6,518 nt of DNA from Streptosporangiaceae bacterium. Its GTDB lineage: Bacteria > Actinomycetota > Actinomycetes > Streptosporangiales > Streptosporangiaceae. The stretch's first letter is position 1. Each line of letters begins with the position of its first letter. The DNA lies in contig JASHTT010000536.1 in NCBI GenBank assembly GCA_030040415.1, positions 1 through 6,518 of the forward strand. Direction: 5' to 3'. Of this stretch, positions 1-5,460 are shown piece after piece. The notes under the pieces are model-generated. The model was not told the origin of the DNA, made no database searches, and saw only the letters and a program-made list of their open reading frames with translations. A program made the position numbers and the translations under genes.

Positions 1-146
1 TGGCTGATCACGATCATGCTGATCTGCCGCTCGCGCACAAGTCCGGTCAGCAAGTCCAGGATCTGTGCCTGGACGATCACGTCGAGCGCGGTCGTCGGCT
101 CGTCGGCGATGACGAGGTCGGGCTGGCAGGCAAGGGCCATCGCGAT
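1..146 (-). pseudogene. Inverted internal fragment of a peptide ABC transporter ATPase (Walker B/D-loop region)
   Basis: Read on the minus strand, in codons ending at position 3, this stretch encodes the core of a Dpp/Opp-type ATPase domain. It runs IAMALACQPDL, then Walker B and D-loop VIADEPTTALDV, then QAQILDLL, and reaches the strand before the H-loop (MIVIS) at the window edge. Similarity to the family stops abruptly at 146 on the N-terminal side: no LSGGQ signature precedes it. From 147 the plus strand carries the C-terminal continuation of such a domain. The fragment is exactly the piece missing from the plus-strand gene and lies in the order expected for an in-place inversion. Codon boundaries on the two strands coincide, so the plus-strand frame stays open through the fragment to position 3, but there it gives no recognisable protein. 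It could be a real inversion or a chimeric contig end; the fragment's identity is much surer than its cause. Confidence 0.8.
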
Positions 147-1568
147 CGGCTGGCGGAGATCGGCCCATCGCGGCAGGTGCTCGCTGAGCCGCGGCACCCG
201 TACACCGGCATCCTCGCCAGAGCGTTCCCGCGGATGGGTGACCAGGCATCCCGGATGGCGCCGGCCGGCCTCGCGGGCGAGCCGCCCGACCTGCGCGAAG
301 AAGCCGCCGGCTGCCCGTTCGCGCCGCGCTGCCCTGAGGTGCTCCCGCAGTGCCGCGAGCGCGACGTGCAGCTATGGGCCGCGGGCCCGGAGCGCGAATC
401 CGCCTGCATCAGGGTGCTCGATGAGTTCCGGCCGGAACCAAACGGCGCCGCGCTGGCGGATACGGCCAAGCCTCATGCTGCGCTCCCCGAGCCGGTGCGG
501 AGCACGGACGAGGAGCCCGTGCTGGAGGCGCGCGGCCTGCGGGTGGTGTTCCCGCCGCGGGCTGGTCGCGGACCCGCGCGCGCCGTCGACGGGGTGAACC
601 TGCAAATCGGGCGTGGTGAGATCGTCGCGCTGATCGGCGAGTCCGGCTGCGGCAAGTCGACGCTCGCGCGGGCCCTCGTCGGCCTCGTGACGCCCGCCGG
701 AGGCGAGGTCCGGTACGCAGGCACGACCCTGCGGTACTCAGGCGCCGCGCTGCGCGAGCACCGCCGGCACGTCCAGCTCGTGCTGCAGGATCCGGCAGGA
801 GCGCTGAACCCCAGGCAGACGGTGTTCGACGCGGTCGCCGAGGGACCCCGGCTGCACGGCATGCGGGCCGGCCTGACCGACCGGGTCAACGGGGCGCTCT
901 CCCGGGCGGGCCTGCGGCCGCCCGGGCAGTTCGTCGGCCGCTACCCGCACGAACTGTCCGGTGGCCAGCAGCAGCGGGTGGTCATCGCAGGCGCGCTGGC
1001 ACTTGACCCGTCGGTGATCGTCGCGGACGAGCCGGTGTCGTCGCTCGACGCCTCCGTCCGTGGCGAGATACTCAAGCTCGTGCTGAACCTCCGCGACCAG
1101 CTGTCGCTGGCTGCCCTGATCGTCAGCCACGACCTCGGCGTCGCCTGGAATATCGCCGACCGGGTCGCGGTCATGTACCTCGGGCGGATCGTCGAGGTCG
1201 GGCCGGTGAGCGAGGTGCTGCTTCGGCCGCGCCACCCGTACACAAAGGCGTTGCTCTCGGTGCTCCCGGACGGGAGCAACGACCGGCCGGGACGGGTTCT
1301 CGGCGGCGAGCCGCCGGACCCGACCAACATCCCGCCGGGCTGCCGGTTCCACCCGCGGTGCCCGCGGCTGGCGGCGCTGCCCGCGGGCGACGACCGGGCC
1401 GAATTGTGCCTGTCCACTCCGGTGCCGGTGCTCCCCGCCGCCGGCGACGACTCCGGCGAAGGCTCTGTGGCCGGGAGTCTGGTTGCCTGTCACCTCGCCG
1501 CGATCGACGTGGTCGAGGAGTCGTCCCTGGCCGGCCCTGGACAGCGCTTTTCCCAGGAAGCCCGGTGA
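147..1568 (+). CDS. Fused double-ATPase subunit of a peptide (Dpp/Opp-type) ABC transporter, 5'-truncated
   Basis: Cytoplasmic ATP-hydrolysing subunit powering di/oligopeptide uptake. The first family-like codon is 147 (RLAEIGP). What follows is the C-terminal oligopeptide-transporter domain of ATPase 1 (HPYT motif, cysteines at 312, 330, 351 and 405). A linker leads to a complete second ATPase: Walker A GESGCGKST 636-662, Q-loop QDP near 786, signature LSGGQQQR 954-977, Walker B VIVADEP with SSLD 1014-1046, and H-loop His 1128. A second oligopeptide domain has HPYT near 1233 and cysteines at 1341, 1359, 1407 and 1488. Fused two-ATPase subunits of about 600 residues are known in actinobacterial Opp systems, so roughly the first 130-150 residues plus the inverted segment are missing. 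The in-frame GTG at 177 has no ribosome site and sits inside the domain, so I do not take it as a genuine start. The gene ends 18 bases before the LD-carboxypeptidase gene. The second half looks intact. Confidence 0.88.
   Translation, partial: RLAEIGPSRQVLAEPRHPYTGILARAFPRMGDQASRMAPAGLAGEPPDLREEAAGCPFAPRCPEVLPQCRERDVQLWAAGPERESACIRVLDEFRPEPNGAALADTAKPHAALPEPVRSTDEEPVLEARGLRVVFPPRAGRGPARAVDGVNLQIGRGEIVALIGESGCGKSTLARALVGLVTPAGGEVRYAGTTLRYSGAALREHRRHVQLVLQDPAGALNPRQTVFDAVAEGPRLHGMRAGLTDRVNGALSRAGLRPPGQFVGRYPHELSGGQQQRVVIAGALALDPSVIVADEPVSSLDASVRGEILKLVLNLRDQLSLAALIVSHDLGVAWNIADRVAVMYLGRIVEVGPVSEVLLRPRHPYTKALLSVLPDGSNDRPGRVLGGEPPDPTNIPPGCRFHPRCPRLAALPAGDDRAELCLSTPVPVLPAAGDDSGEGSVAGSLVACHLAAIDVVEESSLAGPGQRFSQEAR
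1555..1560 (+). promoter_or_regulatory. Shine-Dalgarno-like AGGAAG inside the end of the ABC gene
   Basis: AGGAAG lies four bases before a GTG at 1565 whose GTGA overlaps the ABC gene stop codon. It is therefore well placed for the first GTG of the repeat ladder (1562-1594), but 26 bases from the GTG at 1587 that opens the LD-carboxypeptidase frame. This spacing suggests that the original start lay at 1565 and was displaced by tandem duplication. Confidence 0.45.
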
Positions 1569-1594
1569 AATACCAGTGAAAGACCGGTGAGCAT
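1562..1594 (+). repeat. Three imperfect 11-bp tandem units bridging two genes
   Basis: The units are CCGGTGAAATA (1562-1572), CCAGTGAAAGA (1573-1583) and CCGGTGAGCAT (1584-1594). Each holds GTGA at the same place. The first GTGA contains the ABC gene stop (TGA 1566-1568). The third contains the LD-carboxypeptidase start (GTG 1587-1589). The first two GTGs each open a four-codon frame whose TGA overlaps the GTG of the next unit. The result is a chain of stop/start overlaps from one gene to the next. Confidence 0.75.
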
Positions 1595-2564
1595 CGGCGA
1601 GACGCCGGCGCGATCCCTGGCCCGGCCGCGCGCACTTCGGCTGGGCGACCGCGTCGCGGTGCTGTCAGCCAGCAGCCCGGCCGATCAGGCTGATCTGTCG
1701 GTGGGCCTGGAGGCGCTCCGGTTCGCCGGGCTAGAGCCAGTGCTCTATCCGAGCGCGCACGAGCGCGGCGGCACGCGGCACTACCTGGCCGGCGACGACA
1801 AGCTGCGGGCGGCCGACTTGTCGGCAGCACTAGCCGACCCAGCCGTGTCCGGGATTGCGTTCGCCACCGGCGGCTTCGGCGCCCAGCGCACGCTCGCGGC
1901 CATGGACTGGAACGAGGTGGCCGACCTGCGGCCGAAGGTGCTCGTCGGGTACTCCGACGTCACCGCGATCCTGGAGGCCGTCGCTGCCCGGCTGGGCTGG
2001 GCCAGCGTGCACGGCCCGATGGTCGCGTCCTCGGGTGAGGCAACGCACTACTCGTTCGGCTCGCTGCTGCGCACGCTGCTGCATCCGGAGATGGCCATGA
2101 CGACGCACTACCCGCAGGCGGTAGCGCTGCGCGGCGGCACGGCGCGCGGCGTCACCCTAGGCGGCAACCTGACCATGCTGACCTCGTCGCTGGCGACCGA
2201 CACATCGCTGCCGGCGCGTGGCGGCATCTTGCTGATCGAGGACAAGCAGGAGGAGCAGTACCGGATCGACCGGATGCTCACCCAACTGCGCCGCTCGGGC
2301 TACCTAGACGGGGTCGCCGGGATCATCTGCGGCACGTTCACCCGATGCGGCGAGCCGGACCAGATCCAGGAAGTACTCGCGGAGCGGCTCGGTGACCTCG
2401 GCGTTCCGCTGATCGCCTGGGCCGACGTCGGTCACGGCGGGCGCCAGCAGGCCTTCCCCATCGGCATCGCCGCCGAGCTTGACGCCGACGCCCGCACGCT
2501 GCGGCTGCTCGACCCACCGCTGGTCCCCGGTGACAGCGACGCGAGTGATCACGGCGCGGCCTGA
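1587..2564 (+). CDS. LD-carboxypeptidase, peptidase family S66 (LdcA/MccF-like)
   Basis: A 325-residue serine peptidase close to the usual 300-310 residues of family S66. These enzymes cleave an L-residue/D-residue amide bond, typically releasing the terminal D-Ala from murein tetrapeptides during wall recycling; MccF relatives act on microcin-type substrates. The N-terminal domain begins GDRVAVLSASSP. The nucleophile is Ser123 in VGYSDVT. The C-terminal domain carries GGNL (192-195), Glu218 in LLIEDK followed by YRIDRML, and His283 in DVGHG followed by FPIG. The order and spacing match the Ser115/Glu217/His285 triad of Pseudomonas LdcA. There is no signal peptide, so a cytoplasmic site is expected, fitting a neighbour that imports peptides. 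The GTG start is chosen because it is the first usable codon in frame after the ABC gene stop; the local purine run GAAAGA is a weak ribosome site, and translation is probably coupled to the upstream gene. Family assignment is firm; the substrate is inferred. Confidence 0.92.
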   Translation: MSIGETPARSLARPRALRLGDRVAVLSASSPADQADLSVGLEALRFAGLEPVLYPSAHERGGTRHYLAGDDKLRAADLSAALADPAVSGIAFATGGFGAQRTLAAMDWNEVADLRPKVLVGYSDVTAILEAVAARLGWASVHGPMVASSGEATHYSFGSLLRTLLHPEMAMTTHYPQAVALRGGTARGVTLGGNLTMLTSSLATDTSLPARGGILLIEDKQEEQYRIDRMLTQLRRSGYLDGVAGIICGTFTRCGEPDQIQEVLAERLGDLGVPLIAWADVGHGGRQQAFPIGIAAELDADARTLRLLDPPLVPGDSDASDHGAA

Positions 2565-2576
2565 TCCCGTCTGCAC

Positions 2577-2582
2577 AGGAGG
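2577..2582 (+). promoter_or_regulatory. Strong ribosome binding site for the deacylase gene
   Basis: A perfect AGGAGG, six bases before the GTG at 2589, settles that start. It lies in the 24-base gap after the LD-carboxypeptidase stop, so the deacylase can be loaded independently of upstream translation. Confidence 0.85.
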
Positions 2583-2588
2583 CAACCG

Positions 2589-4193
2589 GTGCTCGATGTA
2601 CTGATCGTGCGCGGAGAGGTACACGACGGCAGCGGCCGACCCCCGGAACCGGGCGACGTCGGCATCGTGGGCGACAAGATCGTTACGATCAGCCCGCCGG
2701 GCCGCCTGGGCGAACGCGACGCGGTACAGGTCATCGACGCCACCGGCAAGGTTGTGTGCCCGGGCTTCATCAACATCCTCAGCCACTCCTACTTCAGCAT
2801 CCTGACCGACCCGCGGTCGCTGGGCGAACTGACCCAGGGCGTGACCACCGAGATCTTCGGCGAGGGCAGCTCGATGGGTCCGCTGACCCCGGCCATGCAG
2901 GCGGAGATGCAGGCCAGCAAGGACGGCGCCCGTTACGACGTGTGCTGGACGAGACTGTCCGAGTACCTGCACTACGTAGAGCAGCGCGGGACTTCCCAGA
3001 ACGTCGCCTCGTTCGTCGGGGCCGGCACGATCCGGGCGAACGTCGTGGGCTACGCGCAGCGCCCGGCGACACCGGCGGAACTCGACCAGATGTGCGCGCT
3101 GGTCGCCGAGGAGATGGCCGACGGGGCACTCGGCATCGGCTCCTCGCTCATCTACCCGCCAGGTGCGTACGCGAGCACCGCGGAGCTCACCGCGCTGTGC
3201 GCCGCGGCGGCCAGTCGCGGCGGCCGCTACGCCTCGCACATCCGGGACGAAGGAGCCGGGCTGCTCGGCGCCATCGACGAGTTCCTCACCATCTGCCGGG
3301 AGGCCGGGCTGCCGGGCGAGCAGTGGCACCTCAAGGCTGCTGGCAACGACAACTGGGGGCTGATGGACGCGGCTATCGAGAAGCTGGAACAGGCTCGCGC
3401 GGCAGGGCAGCACGTCACCGCCGACGTCTATCCCTACACGGCCAGCTCGACCGGGCTGACTGTGATCATCCCCGACCGTTTTCACGAAGGAGGCGCCGCC
3501 GCGCTGTACGACCGGCTTGGCGACCCCAAGGTGCGCGGCCAGATCCGCGCGGAGATCGCCCAGACCCGCCGGTGGGGCGACGTCGCCAGCGCGGACGGCG
3601 TGCTGATCCTGCACGTGACGAACGAGGAGAACCGCAGGTTCCAGGGACGGACCCTCACACAGGTTGCCGCGGAGCGTGGCACGCACCCGGTCGATGCGGC
3701 ACTCGACCTGATCGCCAGCGACCGCTCCCGTGTCGGCGTCGCGTTCTTCTCCATGTCCGAGGACAACTTGCGCATGGCGCTGCGCAGGCCATGGGTAGCC
3801 ATCAGCTCGGACGGCACCTCGATGGCACCCGAGGGCGAGTTCCTCCGCGCCCCCACGCACCCGCGGGCTTACGGCAGCTTTGCCAGAGTGCTCGGCCACT
3901 ACGCACGGGACGAGCGGCTGCTGTCACTTCCCGAGGCGATCCGCAGGATGAGCGCGCTGCCCGCGGACACCGCGGGCCTGGCCGGCCGCGGTCAGCTCAG
4001 GGAGGGTTACTTCGCCGACGTTGTGGTGCTCGACCCGGCGACCGTCGGTGACCGCGCCACGTTCGAGCGGCCGCACCAGCTGTCTGCCGGGGTGACCGAG
4101 GTGCTGGTGAACGGCCAGCTGACGATCTCGGACGGCAAGTTCACCGGCACGCTGGCTGGCCGCGCCCTGGCCGGATCCGGCGCGAGAAGGTAG
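2589..4193 (+). CDS. N-acyl-D-amino-acid deacylase-like amidohydrolase (D-aminoacylase family, noncanonical metal site)
   Basis: A 534-residue member of the amidohydrolase superfamily, D-aminoacylase branch. Characterised relatives hydrolyse N-acyl-D-amino acids to a carboxylate and a free D-amino acid in the cytoplasm. Visible landmarks: the N-terminal beta-domain strand DVLIVRGEVHDGSG, the VVCPGFIN loop (55-62), QGVTTEIFGEG (83-93), His217 in SHIRDEG, His247 in WHLKAAG with Lys249, Asp408 in AISSDGT, and a C-terminal GYFADVVVLDP followed by VLVNG, typical of the closing beta-domain. The usual HxH after PGFID is LSH here, so only His66 remains, and the Cys that binds the tight metal in the Alcaligenes enzyme aligns with Gly93. 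Glu92 is a possible substitute ligand. Similar changes occur, as far as I recall, in a bacterial subfamily with FINMLSW at this loop. Family is certain; D-amino-acid specificity is plausible only. It is the last gene of the plus-strand run. Confidence 0.88.
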   Translation: MLDVLIVRGEVHDGSGRPPEPGDVGIVGDKIVTISPPGRLGERDAVQVIDATGKVVCPGFINILSHSYFSILTDPRSLGELTQGVTTEIFGEGSSMGPLTPAMQAEMQASKDGARYDVCWTRLSEYLHYVEQRGTSQNVASFVGAGTIRANVVGYAQRPATPAELDQMCALVAEEMADGALGIGSSLIYPPGAYASTAELTALCAAAASRGGRYASHIRDEGAGLLGAIDEFLTICREAGLPGEQWHLKAAGNDNWGLMDAAIEKLEQARAAGQHVTADVYPYTASSTGLTVIIPDRFHEGGAAALYDRLGDPKVRGQIRAEIAQTRRWGDVASADGVLILHVTNEENRRFQGRTLTQVAAERGTHPVDAALDLIASDRSRVGVAFFSMSEDNLRMALRRPWVAISSDGTSMAPEGEFLRAPTHPRAYGSFARVLGHYARDERLLSLPEAIRRMSALPADTAGLAGRGQLREGYFADVVVLDPATVGDRATFERPHQLSAGVTEVLVNGQLTISDGKFTGTLAGRALAGSGARR

Positions 4194-4224
4194 CGGCAAG
4201 CAGCGCTCGGAGCGTCGCCAGGGT

Positions 4225-4656
4225 TCACAGCCGCTGCAGCGTGGCCGGGTCGGGTTCGCCGCCGAAGTACTGGTCGAGCACGTGCCGGAAGGCATGTTCC
4301 GCTGGGGCGGCCCGGTGGAACAGGGTCATCGACGACCGGAGCTTGACCGCGTCGATGCCGCCGAGTATCTGTTCAGCGGTCCGTCCGGACTGGCTGGCCA
4401 GCACTTGGGCGCACTCGATCAGGCGCGGCCCGAGCACCGGATGCGCGAGGTAGGCCCTGGCCTCGGCCAGCGAACCGATCGCGTATTGCCGCGCGGTGGG
4501 GCTGCTGCCCAGCCCGGCGATCTGCGGGAAGACGAACCACATCCAGTGGCTGACCTTGCGGCCTTGTCGCAGTTCATCCGTGGCGCGCAGGTAGGTACCG
4601 CCAGCGTCCTGCGCGGCGACGAAACGCGCTAGGCCGTACGGGTCGTCGCTGACCAT
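4225..4656 (-). CDS. DUF1810-family protein of unknown function
   Basis: A 143-residue soluble protein with the family hallmarks in order: an N-terminal LARFVAAQD, LRQGRKVSHWMWFVFPQ (about 28-44), GLG, ARQYAI, EARAYLAHPVLGPRL (about 65-79), and a C-terminal MTLFHRA and LDQYFGG. The length is normal for the family (about 140). No signal peptide or membrane segment is visible. I know of no established biochemical role. The ATG at 4656 begins 11 bases after the stop of the 83-residue gene on the same strand, with no strong ribosome site, so co-transcription and perhaps translational coupling with that gene are likely. Its end faces the end of the deacylase gene across 31 bases. If the LexA-like box upstream of the small gene is functional, this protein would be damage-inducible. 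Confidence 0.88.
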   Translation of the reverse strand: MVSDDPYGLARFVAAQDAGGTYLRATDELRQGRKVSHWMWFVFPQIAGLGSSPTARQYAIGSLAEARAYLAHPVLGPRLIECAQVLASQSGRTAEQILGGIDAVKLRSSMTLFHRAAPAEHAFRHVLDQYFGGEPDPATLQRL

Positions 4657-4667
4657 GTGCTGATCCG

Positions 4668-4919
4668 CTACTGGCTCGCGTCGTCATTCCGGCTGGCACT
4701 AGCACTGTCCGCCGCGGGATGCTCGACCAGCGCGATGATCCTGCTGGCCATGAAGCGAGCCGTGCGCACCGGAGTGCCGTTGCGGGTCAGCTCACTGACC
4801 TCGACCAGGCCGCGCCGGGTGGCCACCTCGACCCGGCGCCCGGCGCGTGTCGCGCTGACCTCGTAGGTCTTGGTCGCGTCACCGAGATCTACCACGATCT
4901 CGATCCGGTCGCCCTTCAT
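4668..4919 (-). CDS. Small conserved-looking protein of unknown function (83 residues)
   Basis: The protein starts MKGDRIEIVVDLGD and appears rich in beta-strand: alternating hydrophobic and charged residues (TYEVSATRAGRRVEVATRRG), then a second block with PVRTARFMASRIIALVEHP before a polar Ser/Ala/Asp tail. That is a short beta-sheet domain with a probable C-terminal helix. It has no signal peptide, membrane span or cysteine. I do not recognise a named family, although short proteins of this general form, ending in ALVEHP-like motifs, occur in actinobacteria as far as I recall. The ATG at 4919 is supported by GGGGGAG four bases upstream. Codon use is typical of the window (third positions mostly G/C), which supports a real gene. 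It leads a two-gene unit with the DUF1810 gene, preceded by a LexA-box-like palindrome. Confidence 0.75.
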   Translation of the reverse strand: MKGDRIEIVVDLGDATKTYEVSATRAGRRVEVATRRGLVEVSELTRNGTPVRTARFMASRIIALVEHPAADSASASRNDDASQ

Positions 4920-4923
4920 GGCA

Positions 4924-4930
4924 CTCCCCC
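4924..4930 (-). promoter_or_regulatory. Ribosome binding site of the 83-residue gene
   Basis: On the minus strand GGGGGAG lies four bases before the ATG at 4919 and supports that start. It sits between the start codon and the LexA-like palindrome. Transcription must therefore begin in or very near that palindrome if the gene has its own promoter. Confidence 0.65.
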
Positions 4931-4934
4931 AGGA

Positions 4935-4950
4935 TCGAACAGTAATTCGA
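4935..4950 (-). promoter_or_regulatory. Candidate LexA (SOS) operator upstream of the 83-residue gene
   Basis: On the plus strand the site reads TCGAAC-AGTA-ATTCGA; on the minus strand, the sense of the gene, TCGAAT-TACT-GTTCGA. The mycobacterial/Gram-positive LexA consensus is TCGAAC-N4-GTTCGA, so 11 of 12 fixed positions match with the exact four-base spacer. Flanking A and T (4934, 4951) extend the symmetry. It ends 15 bases before the ATG at 4919, where a bound repressor would block the promoter or early transcription. The spacer around it is unusually AT-rich for this window, with TTTAAA at 4968-4973 in the -35 neighbourhood, but I cannot name a convincing -10. The nearby dnaE2, usually SOS-controlled, adds weight. 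Confidence 0.6.
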
Positions 4951-4984
4951 TACCCGGTGCCAGCCGATTTAAACGGCGTGCAGG

Positions 4985-5377
4985 TCAGCCGACGAACGAC
5001 TCGATCTGCTTGACGATCTTTTCCTCTACTTCGAAGTTCCAGGCGGTATCGGCGACGTCGACCACCAGGAAAAGCTCAGAGAGCAGCAGGGTTTCCACTG
5101 CGGCGACGCCAAGATGCTCAAGCCACTTGCCGATGCCCACGCGCACAGTGACGTCGTCCGGCTCGCCAGAAATCAGGATCGACAGTGCCCGGTCGGCATC
5201 GACGACGTCGCGAAGGAAGCCGCCCTTCTTGGCCTGTATCACCGATCCCTGACCGCTCTCAGCGGACTTCTGCACCCGGAATCCGTCGGACTTCAAGTAG
5301 TCTTCGGTCTTTTGCGTCAGGCTGCCCAAATCGACGCCCTTTCCCTGGAAGTGCAGAGTCCTGTCACCGATGGCCAT
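4985..5377 (-). CDS. Conserved hypothetical protein, 130 residues
   Basis: The reading frame has an earlier ATG at 5395, but AAGGAGG (5382-5388) lies four bases before the ATG at 5377. I therefore start it there (MAIGDRTLHFQG), giving 130 residues. The protein has a basic N-terminal half with SDGFRVQKS and VIQAKKGGFLRDVV, then a hydrophobic central strand (ALSILISG), VTVRVGIGKWLEHLGV, a long hydrophobic stretch (AAVETLLLSELFLVVDV) and an acidic/amphipathic C-terminal helix (WNFEVEEKIVKQIESFVG). There is no signal peptide. The hydrophobic stretch is interrupted by Glu and is more likely a buried helix than a membrane span. I recall similar unnamed proteins with a KGGFLRD motif in archaea and bacteria, but know no function. 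Codons look somewhat less GC-biased than in the neighbours. It lies 83 bases downstream of dnaE2 and 65 bases upstream of the 83-residue gene, all on the minus strand. Confidence 0.82.
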   Translation of the reverse strand: MAIGDRTLHFQGKGVDLGSLTQKTEDYLKSDGFRVQKSAESGQGSVIQAKKGGFLRDVVDADRALSILISGEPDDVTVRVGIGKWLEHLGVAAVETLLLSELFLVVDVADTAWNFEVEEKIVKQIESFVG

Positions 5378-5381
5378 GCGG

Positions 5382-5388
5382 CCTCCTT
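5382..5388 (-). promoter_or_regulatory. Ribosome binding site deciding the start of the 130-residue gene
   Basis: AAGGAGG on the minus strand lies four bases before the ATG at 5377. It falls inside the frame that would be coding if the upstream ATG at 5395 were used, so the downstream ATG is the better start. Confidence 0.8.
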
Positions 5389-5400
5389 CGATCACGAATC

Positions 5401-5419
5401 CGGCGGGACCGTCCTGCCG
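5401..5419 (-). terminator. Weak hairpin downstream of dnaE2
   Basis: On the minus strand CGGCAGGA and TCCCGCCG can pair around a CGG loop, with one A/C mismatch, starting 41 bases past the dnaE2 stop. There is no T-tract. Actinobacterial terminators often lack one, but the mismatch makes this only a tentative call. On the plus strand the mismatch becomes a G-U pair, so the fold is better there, where no gene needs it. Confidence 0.2.
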
Positions 5420-5460
5420 CGCGTCAGGTTATCGTCGCGGCTGCTGCGCAGTCCGGTCGT

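Noticed and set aside
16..597. 193-codon plus-strand open frame starting in the inverted fragment
   Set aside because: Its first part is antisense to the Walker B fragment and the rest is out of frame with the transporter gene; Ser/Arg-rich composition typical of a shadow.
738..1493. 251-codon minus-strand open frame under the ABC gene
   Set aside because: Antisense shadow of the intact second ATPase domain; no recognisable protein features.
2304..3899. 531-codon minus-strand open frame across the LD-carboxypeptidase and deacylase genes
   Set aside because: It is antisense to two firmly identified genes, has no family motif, and is the expected open antisense frame of GC-rich codon usage.
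2756..4051. 431-codon plus-strand open frame inside the deacylase gene
   Set aside because: Out-of-frame shadow with Arg/Gly/Ala-rich low-complexity translation and no ribosome site.
4170..4181. Perfect 12-bp palindrome GCCGGATCCGGC near the end of the deacylase gene
   Set aside because: It is inside coding sequence, has no loop or second copy, and such palindromes are expected by chance at this GC content.
4191..4236. Possible bidirectional terminator between the converging deacylase and DUF1810 genes
   Set aside because: TAGCGGC can pair with GCCGCTG and an inner CGCT/AGCG is possible, but the outer loop is over 30 bases, there is no T-tract, and both arms lie in or against coding sequence.
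5378..5395. Upstream ATG at 5395 as the start of the 130-residue gene
   Set aside because: The strong AAGGAGG at 5382-5388 lies inside that extension and is correctly spaced only for the ATG at 5377.
5385..5398. Second SOS-like palindrome, TTCG-ATCA-CGAA, upstream of the 130-residue gene
   Set aside because: The half-sites are in the opposite order to the LexA consensus (CGAAC-N4-GTTCG), so it is not a LexA box.
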